Below are positions 1 through 7,456 of a stretch of DNA of 31,188 nucleotides, one piece after another. The DNA is taken from contig CAKSGG010000020.1 of the NCBI GenBank assembly GCA_934454215.1, positions 1 through 31,188 on the forward strand. Direction: 5' to 3'. A model generated the notes under the pieces. It saw nothing but the letters and a program-made list of their open reading frames with translations. It did not search any database and was not told where the DNA came from. A program made the position numbers and the translations under genes. This stretch comes from an uncultured Clostridia bacterium. Its GTDB lineage: Bacteria > Bacillota > Clostridia > UBA1381. Position 1 is the stretch's first letter. The number at the start of each line of letters is the position of its first letter.

Positions 1-1
1 G

Positions 2-544
2 AACGGCGGACTGGTGTGGCCGATAGGAAAATTCAAGGAGCACAAGTTTTTACATCAATACGGTTATTATGAATGCCGCTGCAAGCTTCAGAAAAAGCGC
101 GGATGGTGGTCGGCGTTCTGGCTTCAATCTCCGATAATAGGCTGCTGCCCCGATACGGCAGTCGCAGGTGTTGAGAATGACATAATGGAAAGCTTTGAGC
201 CGGGGAAAATAATAACGCATTGTAATCATTATAACGGCTACGGAGATGACCATAAGCAGGCAGAAACTGGAGAAGGGCTTGATTTGGACGTTAATGAATA
301 CCACACGTTCGGAATGTTATGGACAAAGGAGGGCTATACTTTTTATGTTGACGGAGCTGAGGACGGTCATGTAAGCGAGCCTGTTTCTCACAGACCGCAG
401 TTTATATTAATATCAACAGAGGTGAACGGCTACAGATTAAAGGAGCGTACCGCAACAGATGAGGCAAGAGCGGCTGTCGGCGATGAGTTTATTGTTGACT
501 ATGTAAGAGTATTTGATATTGCCGAACGGGAGGTGAAAGCATGA
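2..544 (+). CDS. GH16-family glycoside hydrolase, C-terminal part (5' end outside window)
   Basis: The reading frame is open to the left edge, so the gene is truncated by the window and only about 180 C-terminal residues are present. The segment GYYECRCKL...WWSAFWLQ followed by VENDIMESFE matches the core of GH16 laminarinase/lichenase/agarase-type enzymes; E-N-D-I-M-E fits the family catalytic pattern E-x-D-x-x-E (nucleophile, assisting Asp, acid/base). Later segments (YHTFGMLWTKEGYTFYVDG and the final DYVRVF) are the usual GH16 C-terminal strands. GH16 enzymes cleave beta-1,3/1,4-glucans or galactans; the substrate cannot be told from this fragment. The stop codon overlaps the start of the next gene (ATGA), indicating translational coupling with the dehydratase-like gene. 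Any signal peptide would lie outside the window. Confidence 0.85.
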   Translation, partial: NGGLVWPIGKFKEHKFLHQYGYYECRCKLQKKRGWWSAFWLQSPIIGCCPDTAVAGVENDIMESFEPGKIITHCNHYNGYGDDHKQAETGEGLDLDVNEYHTFGMLWTKEGYTFYVDGAEDGHVSEPVSHRPQFILISTEVNGYRLKERTATDEARAAVGDEFIVDYVRVFDIAEREVKA

Positions 545-1701
545 AAGTAACGGATATAAAAACATTTGCTGTGGACTGTTTCCGTACAAACTGGGTATTT
601 GTAAAGGTTTACACAGATGAAGGAATTGACGGAGTCGGAGAGGCAACTCTTGAATATAAGGAAAAAGCTCTGCTCGGCGCTGTCGAGCATATAAAAGAGT
701 ATCTTGTCGGAAAAAATCCGCTTGATATTGAAAAGCACTGGCATACAATTTACCGTGACGCATACTGGCGGGGCGGTGCTGTACTTATGTCGGCGCTGTC
801 GGCTGTTGAAACGGCATTATGGGATATCTTGGGAAAATCATTGAATGTTCCCGTATATCAGCTCATGGGCGGTAGAGTGAATGACAAAGTAAGAATATAT
901 GTAAACGGTTGGTTTGCGGGTGCAAAAGAACCCGAGGAATTTGGTGAAAAAGCAAGAATTGCAGTTCAGAAAGGCATTACCGCCATGAAATGGGACCCGT
1001 TCGGTAAAAGCTATCTTGATATTTCAAATTATGATTTGGATAAGGCACTGCGCTGTGTTGCGGCAGTGCGTGATGCTGTCGGCGATAAAGTGGATTTGCT
1101 TATTGAGGGTCATGGAAGATTTAACATACCGACGGGAATTAAAATAGCAAAGGAGCTTGAACAATTCAAGCCTATGTTTTTTGAAGAGCCTGTACCTCCC
1201 GACAATCTTGACGCATTAAAAGACGTAAGAGATAAATCTCCCGTTGCGATTTCTGCGGGTGAAAGACTGTACACGCGCTGGGATTACAAGCCTATGTTTG
1301 ATAAAATGGCGGCTGATTATATTCAGCCCGATATATCGCATGCAGGCGGTATTATGGAGCTGAAAAAAATTGCGGCGGAGGCAGAGTGCAGGTACATTCC
1401 TTTTGCGCCTCATAATCCGTCAGGACCTGTTGCGAATGCGGCGACGTTACAGCTTGCGGCAAGCTGTCCGAATTTCTGTATTCTTGAAATTATGTACAGT
1501 GATGTGGAGTGGCGCAAGGATGTAACGAATGAAAGTCTTGAATATGCGGACGGGTACATGACAATCCCGAATAAGCCGGGACTGGGAATTGAAATTAATG
1601 AGGAAGAGTGCTTAAAGCATACGTATAAGCCGCACACATTACGGCACTACACGGGTGCGCTGACAGATATAAGGCCGCCCCAAAGTATATTTTACTTCTA
1701 A
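541..1701 (+). CDS. Enolase-superfamily (mandelate racemase/MLE) sugar-acid dehydratase, galactonate dehydratase-like
   Basis: 386 residues, full length for the family. The N-terminal capping domain (about 1-125) and C-terminal barrel are present. Metal ligands can be read as E189 (in IEGHGRF), E215/E216 (FFEEPVPP) and E241 (SAGERL); H191 and H291 (FAPHNPSGP) correspond to the two catalytic histidines of D-galactonate dehydratase-type members. Such enzymes dehydrate sugar acids to 2-keto-3-deoxy acids in the cytoplasm. Exact substrate is unknown; galactonate is only the nearest well-known relative. The start ATG overlaps the GH16 stop codon and is preceded by GGGAGGTG, so both genes are probably one transcript: the hydrolase releases sugar and this enzyme acts on an oxidised derivative (inference). 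Confidence 0.85.
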   Translation: MKVTDIKTFAVDCFRTNWVFVKVYTDEGIDGVGEATLEYKEKALLGAVEHIKEYLVGKNPLDIEKHWHTIYRDAYWRGGAVLMSALSAVETALWDILGKSLNVPVYQLMGGRVNDKVRIYVNGWFAGAKEPEEFGEKARIAVQKGITAMKWDPFGKSYLDISNYDLDKALRCVAAVRDAVGDKVDLLIEGHGRFNIPTGIKIAKELEQFKPMFFEEPVPPDNLDALKDVRDKSPVAISAGERLYTRWDYKPMFDKMAADYIQPDISHAGGIMELKKIAAEAECRYIPFAPHNPSGPVANAATLQLAASCPNFCILEIMYSDVEWRKDVTNESLEYADGYMTIPNKPGLGIEINEEECLKHTYKPHTLRHYTGALTDIRPPQSIFYF

Positions 1702-1945
1702 TGCGAAAAATAAGCGGCGCATACTGCGGCTTTCAAACACTTGGAGTATCAGCATACGCCATCGTGTTTTCAAGCGGCAGTCTGACTTGCTTCTTTTTCG
1801 CATTACGGCAGAGGAAAGCGGCGCATCTTGCGGCTTTCAAACACTTGGAGTATCAGCATACGCCGTCGTGTTTTCAAGCGGCAGTCTGACTTGCTTCTTT
1901 TTCGCATTACGGCAGAGGAAAGCGACGCATACTGCGGCTTTCAAA
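1701..1945. repeat. Tandem 104-bp imperfect-palindrome repeat (2.25 copies)
   Basis: Unit 1 spans 1712-1815 and unit 2 spans 1816-1919, identical except for three substitutions by my reading; a 26-nt partial third copy (1920-1945) follows. Each unit can fold on itself: 1723-1740 pairs with 1764-1781 (15 of 18 positions), and the outer arms 1701-1715 and 1789-1803 are complementary in 14 of 15 positions in the first copy. The element begins immediately after the dehydratase stop codon. A short open frame through it (1701-1889) has no ribosome binding site and reflects repetition, so I do not call a gene. It may act as transcript terminator/stabiliser or be a REP/MITE-like element; which one is not decidable here. 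Confidence 0.85.
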
Positions 1946-1988
1946 TAATACTATATACGGTATTTATAACAAGAAAGGATATTAAATT

Positions 1989-2786
1989 ATGAATAAAGCG
2001 GTATTTGTAACGGGCGGAACGGTCGGCAGCGGGCTTGCTGTTGCGGAGCGTTTTGCAAAAGAGGGATATGATGTTTTCATTTCAAGCAGGAGTGGGGAAA
2101 GAGCGCAGAGGGCGGCGGAGTCCGTTGCCGAAAAATACGGCGTGTTTGCCAAGGGTTATGCTCTTGATATTAGAAATGAGGACAGAGTAAAGGAAATTTT
2201 TGCGGATATAGATTTGCTTGACAAATTTGTTGAAACTGTCTGCCTTAATTCGGCGGATATGGGATTTGGGAATGACCCCGTTAAGGGTATGCCGTTCTTT
2301 GAAGTGTCGGTTGAGGATTTTCAAAGGGTTTTTGAAACAAATCTTGTATGGAATTTTACAATCGTTCGTCAGGCGGCCTTAAGAATGAAAGAACATCATA
2401 GGGGTGCGATTGTGTTTATAAGCTCAAATACGGCGTACAGAGCAATCCCGAACAGAAGCGCATACTGTGCGTCAAAGGGCGGCATAAACGCTATGTCAAG
2501 AGCCTTTGCGATAGATTTGGGACCTTACGGAATCAGAAGTAATGTTGTTCTCCCGGGAACGATAAAAACACAGCGCTGGCATGATATGGGTTCAAAACAA
2601 ATCGTAAATGGCGAGCTTACTCCGATAGGTGATATTTCGGATTTTGAGGACATAGCGAATGCGGCGTGGTATCTGGGCAGTGACGAATCAAAAAACGTTA
2701 CAGGAACGGAAATCACCGTTGACGGAGGTATGAGCTGTCAGCTTTATCCTCAGATACTGAATGAATTGAAAAAGAACAGCAAATAA
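1989..2786 (+). CDS. Short-chain dehydrogenase/reductase (SDR) family oxidoreductase
   Basis: 265 residues, typical classical SDR length. The dinucleotide-binding motif TGGTVGSG is at residues 8-15, N118 lies in the usual structural position, and the catalytic set is S145 or S146, Y159 and K163 (YCASK). The C-terminal TGTEITVDGG motif is standard for the family. The usual NNAG motif is replaced by LNSAD (86-90), a mild departure. It catalyses NAD(P)-dependent oxidation or reduction of an alcohol/ketone; given its position after a GH16 and a sugar-acid dehydratase, a sugar or sugar-acid substrate is the best guess (inference). A ribosome binding site AAAGGA precedes the ATG. It is separated from the upstream pair by the tandem repeat and ends at a bidirectional terminator. 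Confidence 0.88.
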   Translation: MNKAVFVTGGTVGSGLAVAERFAKEGYDVFISSRSGERAQRAAESVAEKYGVFAKGYALDIRNEDRVKEIFADIDLLDKFVETVCLNSADMGFGNDPVKGMPFFEVSVEDFQRVFETNLVWNFTIVRQAALRMKEHHRGAIVFISSNTAYRAIPNRSAYCASKGGINAMSRAFAIDLGPYGIRSNVVLPGTIKTQRWHDMGSKQIVNGELTPIGDISDFEDIANAAWYLGSDESKNVTGTEITVDGGMSCQLYPQILNELKKNSK

Positions 2787-2817
2787 AAAAGCGGACGCAC
2801 AACAGCGTCTGCTTTTT
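2785..2817. terminator. Bidirectional intrinsic terminator between convergent genes
   Basis: A-rich 5' flank, stem GCGGACGC/GCGTCTGC (one G-T pair) with a short loop, then a T-run; the reverse complement also ends in a T-run. It sits between the SDR gene (+) and mazF (-), which converge here. Confidence 0.85.
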
Positions 2818-2847
2818 ATATTATAAAGGTATGTACCCGCATACCCA

Positions 2848-3198
2848 TTAAAAGCCTTTCAGACCAAAGCTTATTGACAGAGCATAATTAACCCTTGTCA
2901 TAAGAGGTTCGTCCAACCTGCCTATTTTTTCGCGTAAACGTTTCTTATCAATTGTTCTGATTTGCTCAAGTAAAATGACAGAATCCTTATTAAGTCCAAA
3001 TTCGCTGGCAGATAATTCTATATGCGTGGGCATTTTGGCTTTATTTATACGGCTCGTTATTGCCGCCGCAATAACAGTCGGGCTGTACTTATTGCCTACG
3101 TCGTTCTGAATAATCAAAACGGGACGTATTCCGCCCTGCTCGCTGCCGACAACGGGACTTAAATCAGCATAATAAATATCTCCTCTTTTAACTATCAC
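2848..3198 (-). CDS. mazF: MazF/EndoA type II toxin, sequence-specific mRNA endoribonuclease
   Basis: 116 residues, closely resembling Bacillus subtilis EndoA/NdoA along its length (MIVKRGDIYYADLSPVVG, EQGGIRPVLIIQND, SVILLEQIRTIDKKRL). R25 and T48, the catalytic residues in the B. subtilis enzyme, are conserved (GGIRPV, AAITSR). MazF toxins cleave single-stranded mRNA at short motifs (UACAU in B. subtilis; specificity here unproven) and are held inactive by MazE. Translation starts at GTG (3198); the frame MIVKRGD is the family's usual start. It lies last in alr-mazE-mazF, the order known in Bacillus. The antitoxin immediately upstream is unusually short. Confidence 0.95.
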   Translation of the reverse strand: MIVKRGDIYYADLSPVVGSEQGGIRPVLIIQNDVGNKYSPTVIAAAITSRINKAKMPTHIELSASEFGLNKDSVILLEQIRTIDKKRLREKIGRLDEPLMTRVNYALSISFGLKGF

Positions 3199-3223
3199 TT
3201 TCCCGTCACGTTAACTCCTCTCT

Positions 3224-3376
3224 TTAACTTTGCGCTGCGATATACTCCTCGTATTCGCGCAGCGCTTCACTGTCCGAACTAAAATCCTTTTCCGCCAGCT
3301 CGGCATTCAGCTCTGCTGACGCAATATATCCTTTTTTCAGAGCTTCAAGCTCCTTATGAGTTAATTTGTGTGACAA
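3224..3376 (-). CDS. mazE: Minimal MazE-like antitoxin, toxin-binding segment only
   Basis: A 50-residue reading frame starting at TTG (3376) behind GGAAAGGGG, between alr and mazF. Its sequence contains LKKGYIASAELNAELAEKDF, which parallels the toxin-binding C-terminus of B. subtilis NdoAI (RRGYMEMAKINLTIASEAF), and ends EALREYEEYIAAQS. NdoAI and other Firmicute MazE proteins carry an N-terminal ribbon-helix-helix DNA-binding domain of about 45 residues; here the frame upstream of the TTG runs into the alr 3' end and shows no such domain. Predicted role: neutralise MazF. Lack of the DNA-binding part suggests that autoregulation of the operon is lost or done otherwise (inference). The start codon is not certain; no ATG is available in frame. 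Confidence 0.7.
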   Translation of the reverse strand: MSHKLTHKELEALKKGYIASAELNAELAEKDFSSDSEALREYEEYIAAQS

Positions 3377-3408
3377 AGCAATCAGACCCCTTTCCGAATT
3401 TTCAATCG

Positions 3409-4569
3409 CTACAGCAAGTAGTTTAAGACCTTCACCGCCTTCCCGTTTTTGGTGTATATCCTTGGGATACGTTTTCCTATTACGCAGGCAACCTCGTAAT
3501 TTATGGTGTCAAGCCATTTTGCGACGTCGTCGATGGTAATACCTTCGCTGCCAAAGATTATTGCTTCATCACCGCTGTTAATATTATGAACATTTGTAAC
3601 GTCAATCATACATTGATCCATACAAATTCTTCCGATAATCGGAGCTTTAACACCGTTGACCAGCATTACGCCGTTTTTCGCAATCTTTCGCAGATACCCG
3701 TCTGCATAACCGATAGGTACTGTAGCTATTTTAGTTATATCATCGGTTATGTACTCTTTGCCGTAGCTTACCCCTCTGCCCTTGCCGACAGATTTTACAA
3801 GCGTGATTCTTGATTTAAGCGTCATTGCGGGACGTAAATCAAGCTTTGATTTATCCACTTCGTCTGAGGGGTACATTCCGTATAAAATCACTCCCGGGCG
3901 CACCATATCAAGGTGCATTTCGGGGTACATCATAATTCCGGCACTGTTGCATATGTGCTTAATCGGAATATGCAAGCCCCTGTCCTCAAGTCCTTTGACT
4001 ATACTCATAAACCGGCTGAACTGCAGCTGCGTATAGCTGCGGTCGTATTCGTCAGAGGTGGAAAAATGTGAAAATATTCCCTCGATTTCAATATACGGAA
4101 GCTTTGAAACCTTTATGATTTCGTCTATTACTTCACTGTTATCATCGTCACCCACAACAAAGCCTATGCGGCTCATGCCGGTGTCGAGCTTTATATGAAT
4201 TTTTGTTACTTTTTCTTTTTTTTCTGCTTCATATGATAATGCCTTTGCAAAATCATAATCAAACACATTCGGAGTTATGTCAAAATTAATCAAATCCTCT
4301 GCGTCATCGGCACTTGAAGCGCCCAGAATCAATATCGGAACATCAACGCCTCTGCTGCGGAGCTGTTTGCCCTCCTGAAGTACGGCGACAGCAAGACGGT
4401 CGGCACCGTTTTCCAAAAGCGTTTTTGCGGTTTCCATAAAACCGTGTCCGTATGCGTCAGCCTTTACAACAGCCATTATCTGTGCGTTCGGATTTGTTAT
4501 TTTTCTTATTTCACGCATATTATGAGCAATTGCGTCGAGGTCAACCTCTGCCCAAGTTCTTTTTTCCAT
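3409..4569 (-). CDS. alr: Alanine racemase (PLP-dependent)
   Basis: 386 residues, full length. The PLP-binding lysine is K36 in AVVKADAYGHG, and the second catalytic residue is Y269 in GRGVSYGKEY; IGRICMDQCMIDVT and VPIGYADGY are also family signatures. It interconverts L- and D-alanine in the cytoplasm to supply D-alanine for peptidoglycan. It is first in an operon with the mini-antitoxin and mazF. The start ATG has AAAGGA upstream (spacing about 12 nt), and a promoter can be read in the gap to the upstream gene. Confidence 0.97.
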   Translation of the reverse strand: MEKRTWAEVDLDAIAHNMREIRKITNPNAQIMAVVKADAYGHGFMETAKTLLENGADRLAVAVLQEGKQLRSRGVDVPILILGASSADDAEDLINFDITPNVFDYDFAKALSYEAEKKEKVTKIHIKLDTGMSRIGFVVGDDDNSEVIDEIIKVSKLPYIEIEGIFSHFSTSDEYDRSYTQLQFSRFMSIVKGLEDRGLHIPIKHICNSAGIMMYPEMHLDMVRPGVILYGMYPSDEVDKSKLDLRPAMTLKSRITLVKSVGKGRGVSYGKEYITDDITKIATVPIGYADGYLRKIAKNGVMLVNGVKAPIIGRICMDQCMIDVTNVHNINSGDEAIIFGSEGITIDDVAKWLDTINYEVACVIGKRIPRIYTKNGKAVKVLNYLL

Positions 4570-4602
4570 TGTTTTAGATGTTCCTTTCTTGTCTCGATTG
4601 TT

Positions 4603-4631
4603 ATAATAACATAAAATTGTTTATTTGTCTA
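4603..4631 (-). promoter_or_regulatory. Predicted sigma-A promoter of alr-mazE-mazF
   Basis: On the minus strand: TAGACA, 17-nt spacer, TATTAT, in the 78-nt gap upstream of alr. No terminator is visible after the upstream gene, so read-through is also possible. Confidence 0.55.
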
Positions 4632-4647
4632 CCTGTAATATAAGGCT

Positions 4648-6171
4648 TTATTTGCAGATACTTCTAATTGTTCTGCCCAATTCGGCTGCAACGGCGCTTG
4701 CCGTAACCCCCTCAATACCGTTTTGTTCCATTACCGAGTCGGCGCTTTTTCCGTGAAGATATACCGCCATAGCGGCAGCAAGCGCTTCATCGGAAATACG
4801 TGCGGTCAGTGCGGCGGTAATTCCTGCGAGTACGTCTCCGCTGCCGCCCTTTGCAAGACCTGCATTGCCTGTATTATTAATATACTGAAAACCGTTCGGA
4901 GCTGTGACAATCGTATGATTGCCCTTTAATATAAGCGTAACCCCGTACTTTTCGCAAAATTCCTTTGATACTCTGATTCTGTTATGAATTATATATTCCA
5001 AATCAAATCCCGTCAGACGTGACATTTCCACCTCATGGGGGGTCAGAATAAGCGGACAGGTGCATTTTTTTAAAATATCCATATTTTCGGAAAGAATGTT
5101 AAGCGCATCTGCGTCGATAATTACGGGCGCTTTTGAGCTTGATAAAAGATCTTCAAGAATAATTTCGCAGTTAGCGCTTTTTCCCATGCCCGGACCGATT
5201 AAAATTACATCTGATTTTTCTGCACGCCCTATAATTTCCGATACCGCTTTTTCGGATAAATGTCCGTCAAAATCCGCAAGCGGCAGAGTCATTATTTCGG
5301 TTGTTTTCGTTTCAAGAATATCGTTTATACAATTCGGAACGGCGAGCGTAACAAGTCCCGCACCGCTGTTGAGTGCGGCAGTGGCTGACATATATGCCGC
5401 TCCGGACATTCCTCTTGAACCGCCCGTTATAAGAATTTTTCCGTAATCGCCTTTTTGAGAATTACTGCGCCGTTTGGGAAAATGCTCCGCAAAATCAGAA
5501 TCCGAAAGAACCTCGGCAGCTGTCGGCGCATTCTGCAATATATGTTCGGGAATTGATATTCCGTATAATTTTATTTTGCCGGTATAATCGGCGGCGGGGA
5601 ACAGAAACATTCCCATTTTGTATGCCGCAAAGGTTACGGTCATATCGGCTTTAATACAGTTTCCGCATATTTCGCCCGTGTCGGAATTTATTCCGCTCGG
5701 AACATCGACGGAAAGCGTATATTTTGAATATTTATTTATTTTTTCTATAGCTTCAAGCGGAAGTCCCTCGATTTGACCGTGTATTCCAGTTCCGAATATT
5801 GCGTCTATGATAATATCATATGACGGAATTAAAAAATCAAGAACGGACGAATCATATATCTGCTCGGTTTCAATGTCCATGCGCTCAATTATGTTAAAAT
5901 TAATAAGAGCGTCGCCCTTAAACTCATCGCCGCACACGAGGAATACTGTGGTTTTTATACCATTGTTATGTAAGTGACGGGCAATCGCAAACCCGTCTCC
6001 GCCGTTATTTCCTCTGCCGCAGAAAACTGCCGCACTTTTCGGCTTTCTTTTAAGTATTTCATTAACGCATGAAATCGCCGCATTCTCCATAAGAACTACA
6101 GACGGTATCGCTCCCGATTCCGATGCGAGGCGGTCAATTGTCCGCATTTGCTCCGCATAACAGACTTTCAT
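4648..6171 (-). CDS. nnr: Bifunctional NAD(P)H-hydrate epimerase / ADP-dependent NAD(P)H-hydrate dehydratase
   Basis: 507 residues with two domains in the usual order. The N-terminal YjeF_N epimerase domain (about 1-215) has GRGNNGGDGF, DAIFGTG and SVDVPSGI; the C-terminal ribokinase-like dehydratase domain (about 230-505) has ILITGGSRGMSGA, IDADALN, LTPHEVEM and GLAKGGSGDVLAG. Together they repair hydrated NADH and NADPH: the epimerase equilibrates R and S forms and the dehydratase restores the S form using ADP. Start ATG (6171) has AAGGAG at good spacing. A terminator separates it from the upstream membrane-protein gene, so it probably has its own promoter; adjacency to alr is common in Firmicutes. 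Confidence 0.96.
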   Translation of the reverse strand: MKVCYAEQMRTIDRLASESGAIPSVVLMENAAISCVNEILKRKPKSAAVFCGRGNNGGDGFAIARHLHNNGIKTTVFLVCGDEFKGDALINFNIIERMDIETEQIYDSSVLDFLIPSYDIIIDAIFGTGIHGQIEGLPLEAIEKINKYSKYTLSVDVPSGINSDTGEICGNCIKADMTVTFAAYKMGMFLFPAADYTGKIKLYGISIPEHILQNAPTAAEVLSDSDFAEHFPKRRSNSQKGDYGKILITGGSRGMSGAAYMSATAALNSGAGLVTLAVPNCINDILETKTTEIMTLPLADFDGHLSEKAVSEIIGRAEKSDVILIGPGMGKSANCEIILEDLLSSSKAPVIIDADALNILSENMDILKKCTCPLILTPHEVEMSRLTGFDLEYIIHNRIRVSKEFCEKYGVTLILKGNHTIVTAPNGFQYINNTGNAGLAKGGSGDVLAGITAALTARISDEALAAAMAVYLHGKSADSVMEQNGIEGVTASAVAAELGRTIRSICK

Positions 6172-6191
6172 ATATATTGCTCCTTATAATC

Positions 6192-6217
6192 AAAACGGGG
6201 CTGTCACAGCCCCGTTT
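6192..6217 (-). terminator. Intrinsic terminator after the DUF6106-like gene
   Basis: Stem ACGGGGCTG/CAGCCCCGT with a 3-nt loop and a short T-run on the minus strand, starting a few nucleotides after the stop codon at 6219. Confidence 0.85.
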
Positions 6218-6218
6218 A

Positions 6219-6764
6219 TTACTCTTTTATAAATACGTTTCTCGGATTGAAGTTTTTTATGGCTTCTATCATTTTTGAAGTGGGCTGGAATATAACAAAT
6301 CTTCTTTCACCGTTTATGTGTATATCTATAAAATACGTTTCTCCGACATTTTTACCTCCCGTGAAATCCATGATTTTCACGTTTTTGCTCGTCTGATTGC
6401 CTTTAAATTCATAGTTGTGAGCGTCATCATCGACTGCCGCAACAAGTGCGGCGTCCTTGAAATCAATACTCAGTACTCTTTTTCGGCTGCTTTTTGCCAT
6501 GATTTTATCAATATCGAAATAGCTGTTTGTAAGTATGTATTCCCATTCAATATTTCTTTTCCTCATGAGAATAACAGCTCCGTACCAGACTCCGGCTATT
6601 AAAAGCAGACCGATGCTTGATACTCCGGGAACATTCACAAACATAAGAATAAGCAAAATAACGATAAGTGACAGTAAAATCCCCGCTGCGATAATTCCCG
6701 CCATAATAATTATATCCTTTGAATCTTTTTTTCTGCTTAAAAGATATTCCATAAAAACATCCAT
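6219..6764 (-). CDS. Small membrane protein of unknown function, DUF6106-like
   Basis: 181 residues. Two membrane segments can be seen (about 18-44 and 47-67), followed by a soluble domain beginning near NIEWEYILTNSYFDIDKIMAKSSRKR and ending in a basic/acidic tail. The pattern resembles the uncharacterised DUF6106 family, which I recognise by feel rather than by a search. It starts 2 nt after the rdgB stop, and its ribosome binding site AAGGAGG lies inside the rdgB 3' end, so translation is coupled. No enzymatic motif is visible; the soluble part probably faces the cytoplasm because positive charges follow the second segment (inference). Confidence 0.75.
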   Translation of the reverse strand: MDVFMEYLLSRKKDSKDIIIMAGIIAAGILLSLIVILLILMFVNVPGVSSIGLLLIAGVWYGAVILMRKRNIEWEYILTNSYFDIDKIMAKSSRKRVLSIDFKDAALVAAVDDDAHNYEFKGNQTSKNVKIMDFTGGKNVGETYFIDIHINGERRFVIFQPTSKMIEAIKNFNPRNVFIKE

Positions 6765-6766
6765 AT

Positions 6767-7366
6767 TTAATTATCCTCCTTGATTATATTCTTTAATTTC
6801 TCATACATAGCTTTCAATGCACGTGCCCTGTGGCTGACCGAATTTTTTTCGTCGCCGTCTGCCTGTGCAAATGTTTTTCCAAGTTCGTCACAGTAGAAAA
6901 TAGGGTCATATCCGAAACCGTTTTCGCCGGCAGGCTCTGTAAGTATATGTCCGCTTACCTCGCCTGTGGTAACAAGCTCAGTGCCGTCGGGGAGTATTAC
7001 GGCAACCGCTGTAACAAATTTTGCACTGCGGTCAACTTTTCCGTCCATTTCATGCAGCAGCTTATTTATTTTATCCTTATCTGTGGCATTTTCTCCGGCA
7101 TATCTTGCGCTGAATATTCCGGGACGTCCGTCAAGTGCGTCAACGCACAGACCCGAATCGTCAGCAAGTACGATGTCATCGGTAAGCATGGCTACGGCAC
7201 GTGCTTTTATAAGTGCGTTCTTTTGGAATGTATCGCCCGATTCCTCAACCTCAATGTCGTCAAAATCCTCGTCCTCCATTGAAACCACATCTATATTCAT
7301 GTCTTTAAAAATACGTTTTATTTCTCTTATTTTGCCGTTATTTTTTGTCGCAACAACTATTTTCAT
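6767..7366 (-). CDS. rdgB: XTP/dITP diphosphatase (RdgB/HAM1 non-canonical purine NTP pyrophosphatase)
   Basis: 199 residues, standard length. Diagnostic segments: VATKNNGKIREI at the N-terminus, LADDSGLCVDALDGRPGIFS (D69, D70), ENGFGYDPIFY and KNSVSHRARAL. The enzyme hydrolyses dITP, ITP and XTP to monophosphates, keeping deaminated purines out of nucleic acids. It is followed directly by the DUF6106-like gene in one operon and preceded by its own promoter. The neighbour on the other side is a dGTPase-like gene, so two nucleotide-pool enzymes lie together. Confidence 0.96.
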   Translation of the reverse strand: MKIVVATKNNGKIREIKRIFKDMNIDVVSMEDEDFDDIEVEESGDTFQKNALIKARAVAMLTDDIVLADDSGLCVDALDGRPGIFSARYAGENATDKDKINKLLHEMDGKVDRSAKFVTAVAVILPDGTELVTTGEVSGHILTEPAGENGFGYDPIFYCDELGKTFAQADGDEKNSVSHRARALKAMYEKLKNIIKEDN

Positions 7367-7402
7367 AGAATAACTGTCCTTTCTTACATTGTTACATTCT
7401 GT

Positions 7403-7431
7403 ATTGTACTACATTTTACTGAATTTTGCAA
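7403..7431 (-). promoter_or_regulatory. Predicted promoter of rdgB
   Basis: On the minus strand: TTGCAA, 17-nt spacer, TACAAT, followed by AAAGGA before the rdgB ATG. Confidence 0.6.
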
Positions 7432-7456
7432 GCGTTTAAACAAAAAAACTGCAAAT

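Noticed and set aside
1701..1889. 62-codon open frame starting right after the dehydratase
   Set aside because: It runs through the tandem repeat, its amino-acid sequence repeats itself accordingly, and no ribosome binding site precedes it.
1701..1945. Integron attC-like sites or CRISPR repeats
   Set aside because: The copies abut without spacers, and the paired core sites expected of attC were not seen.
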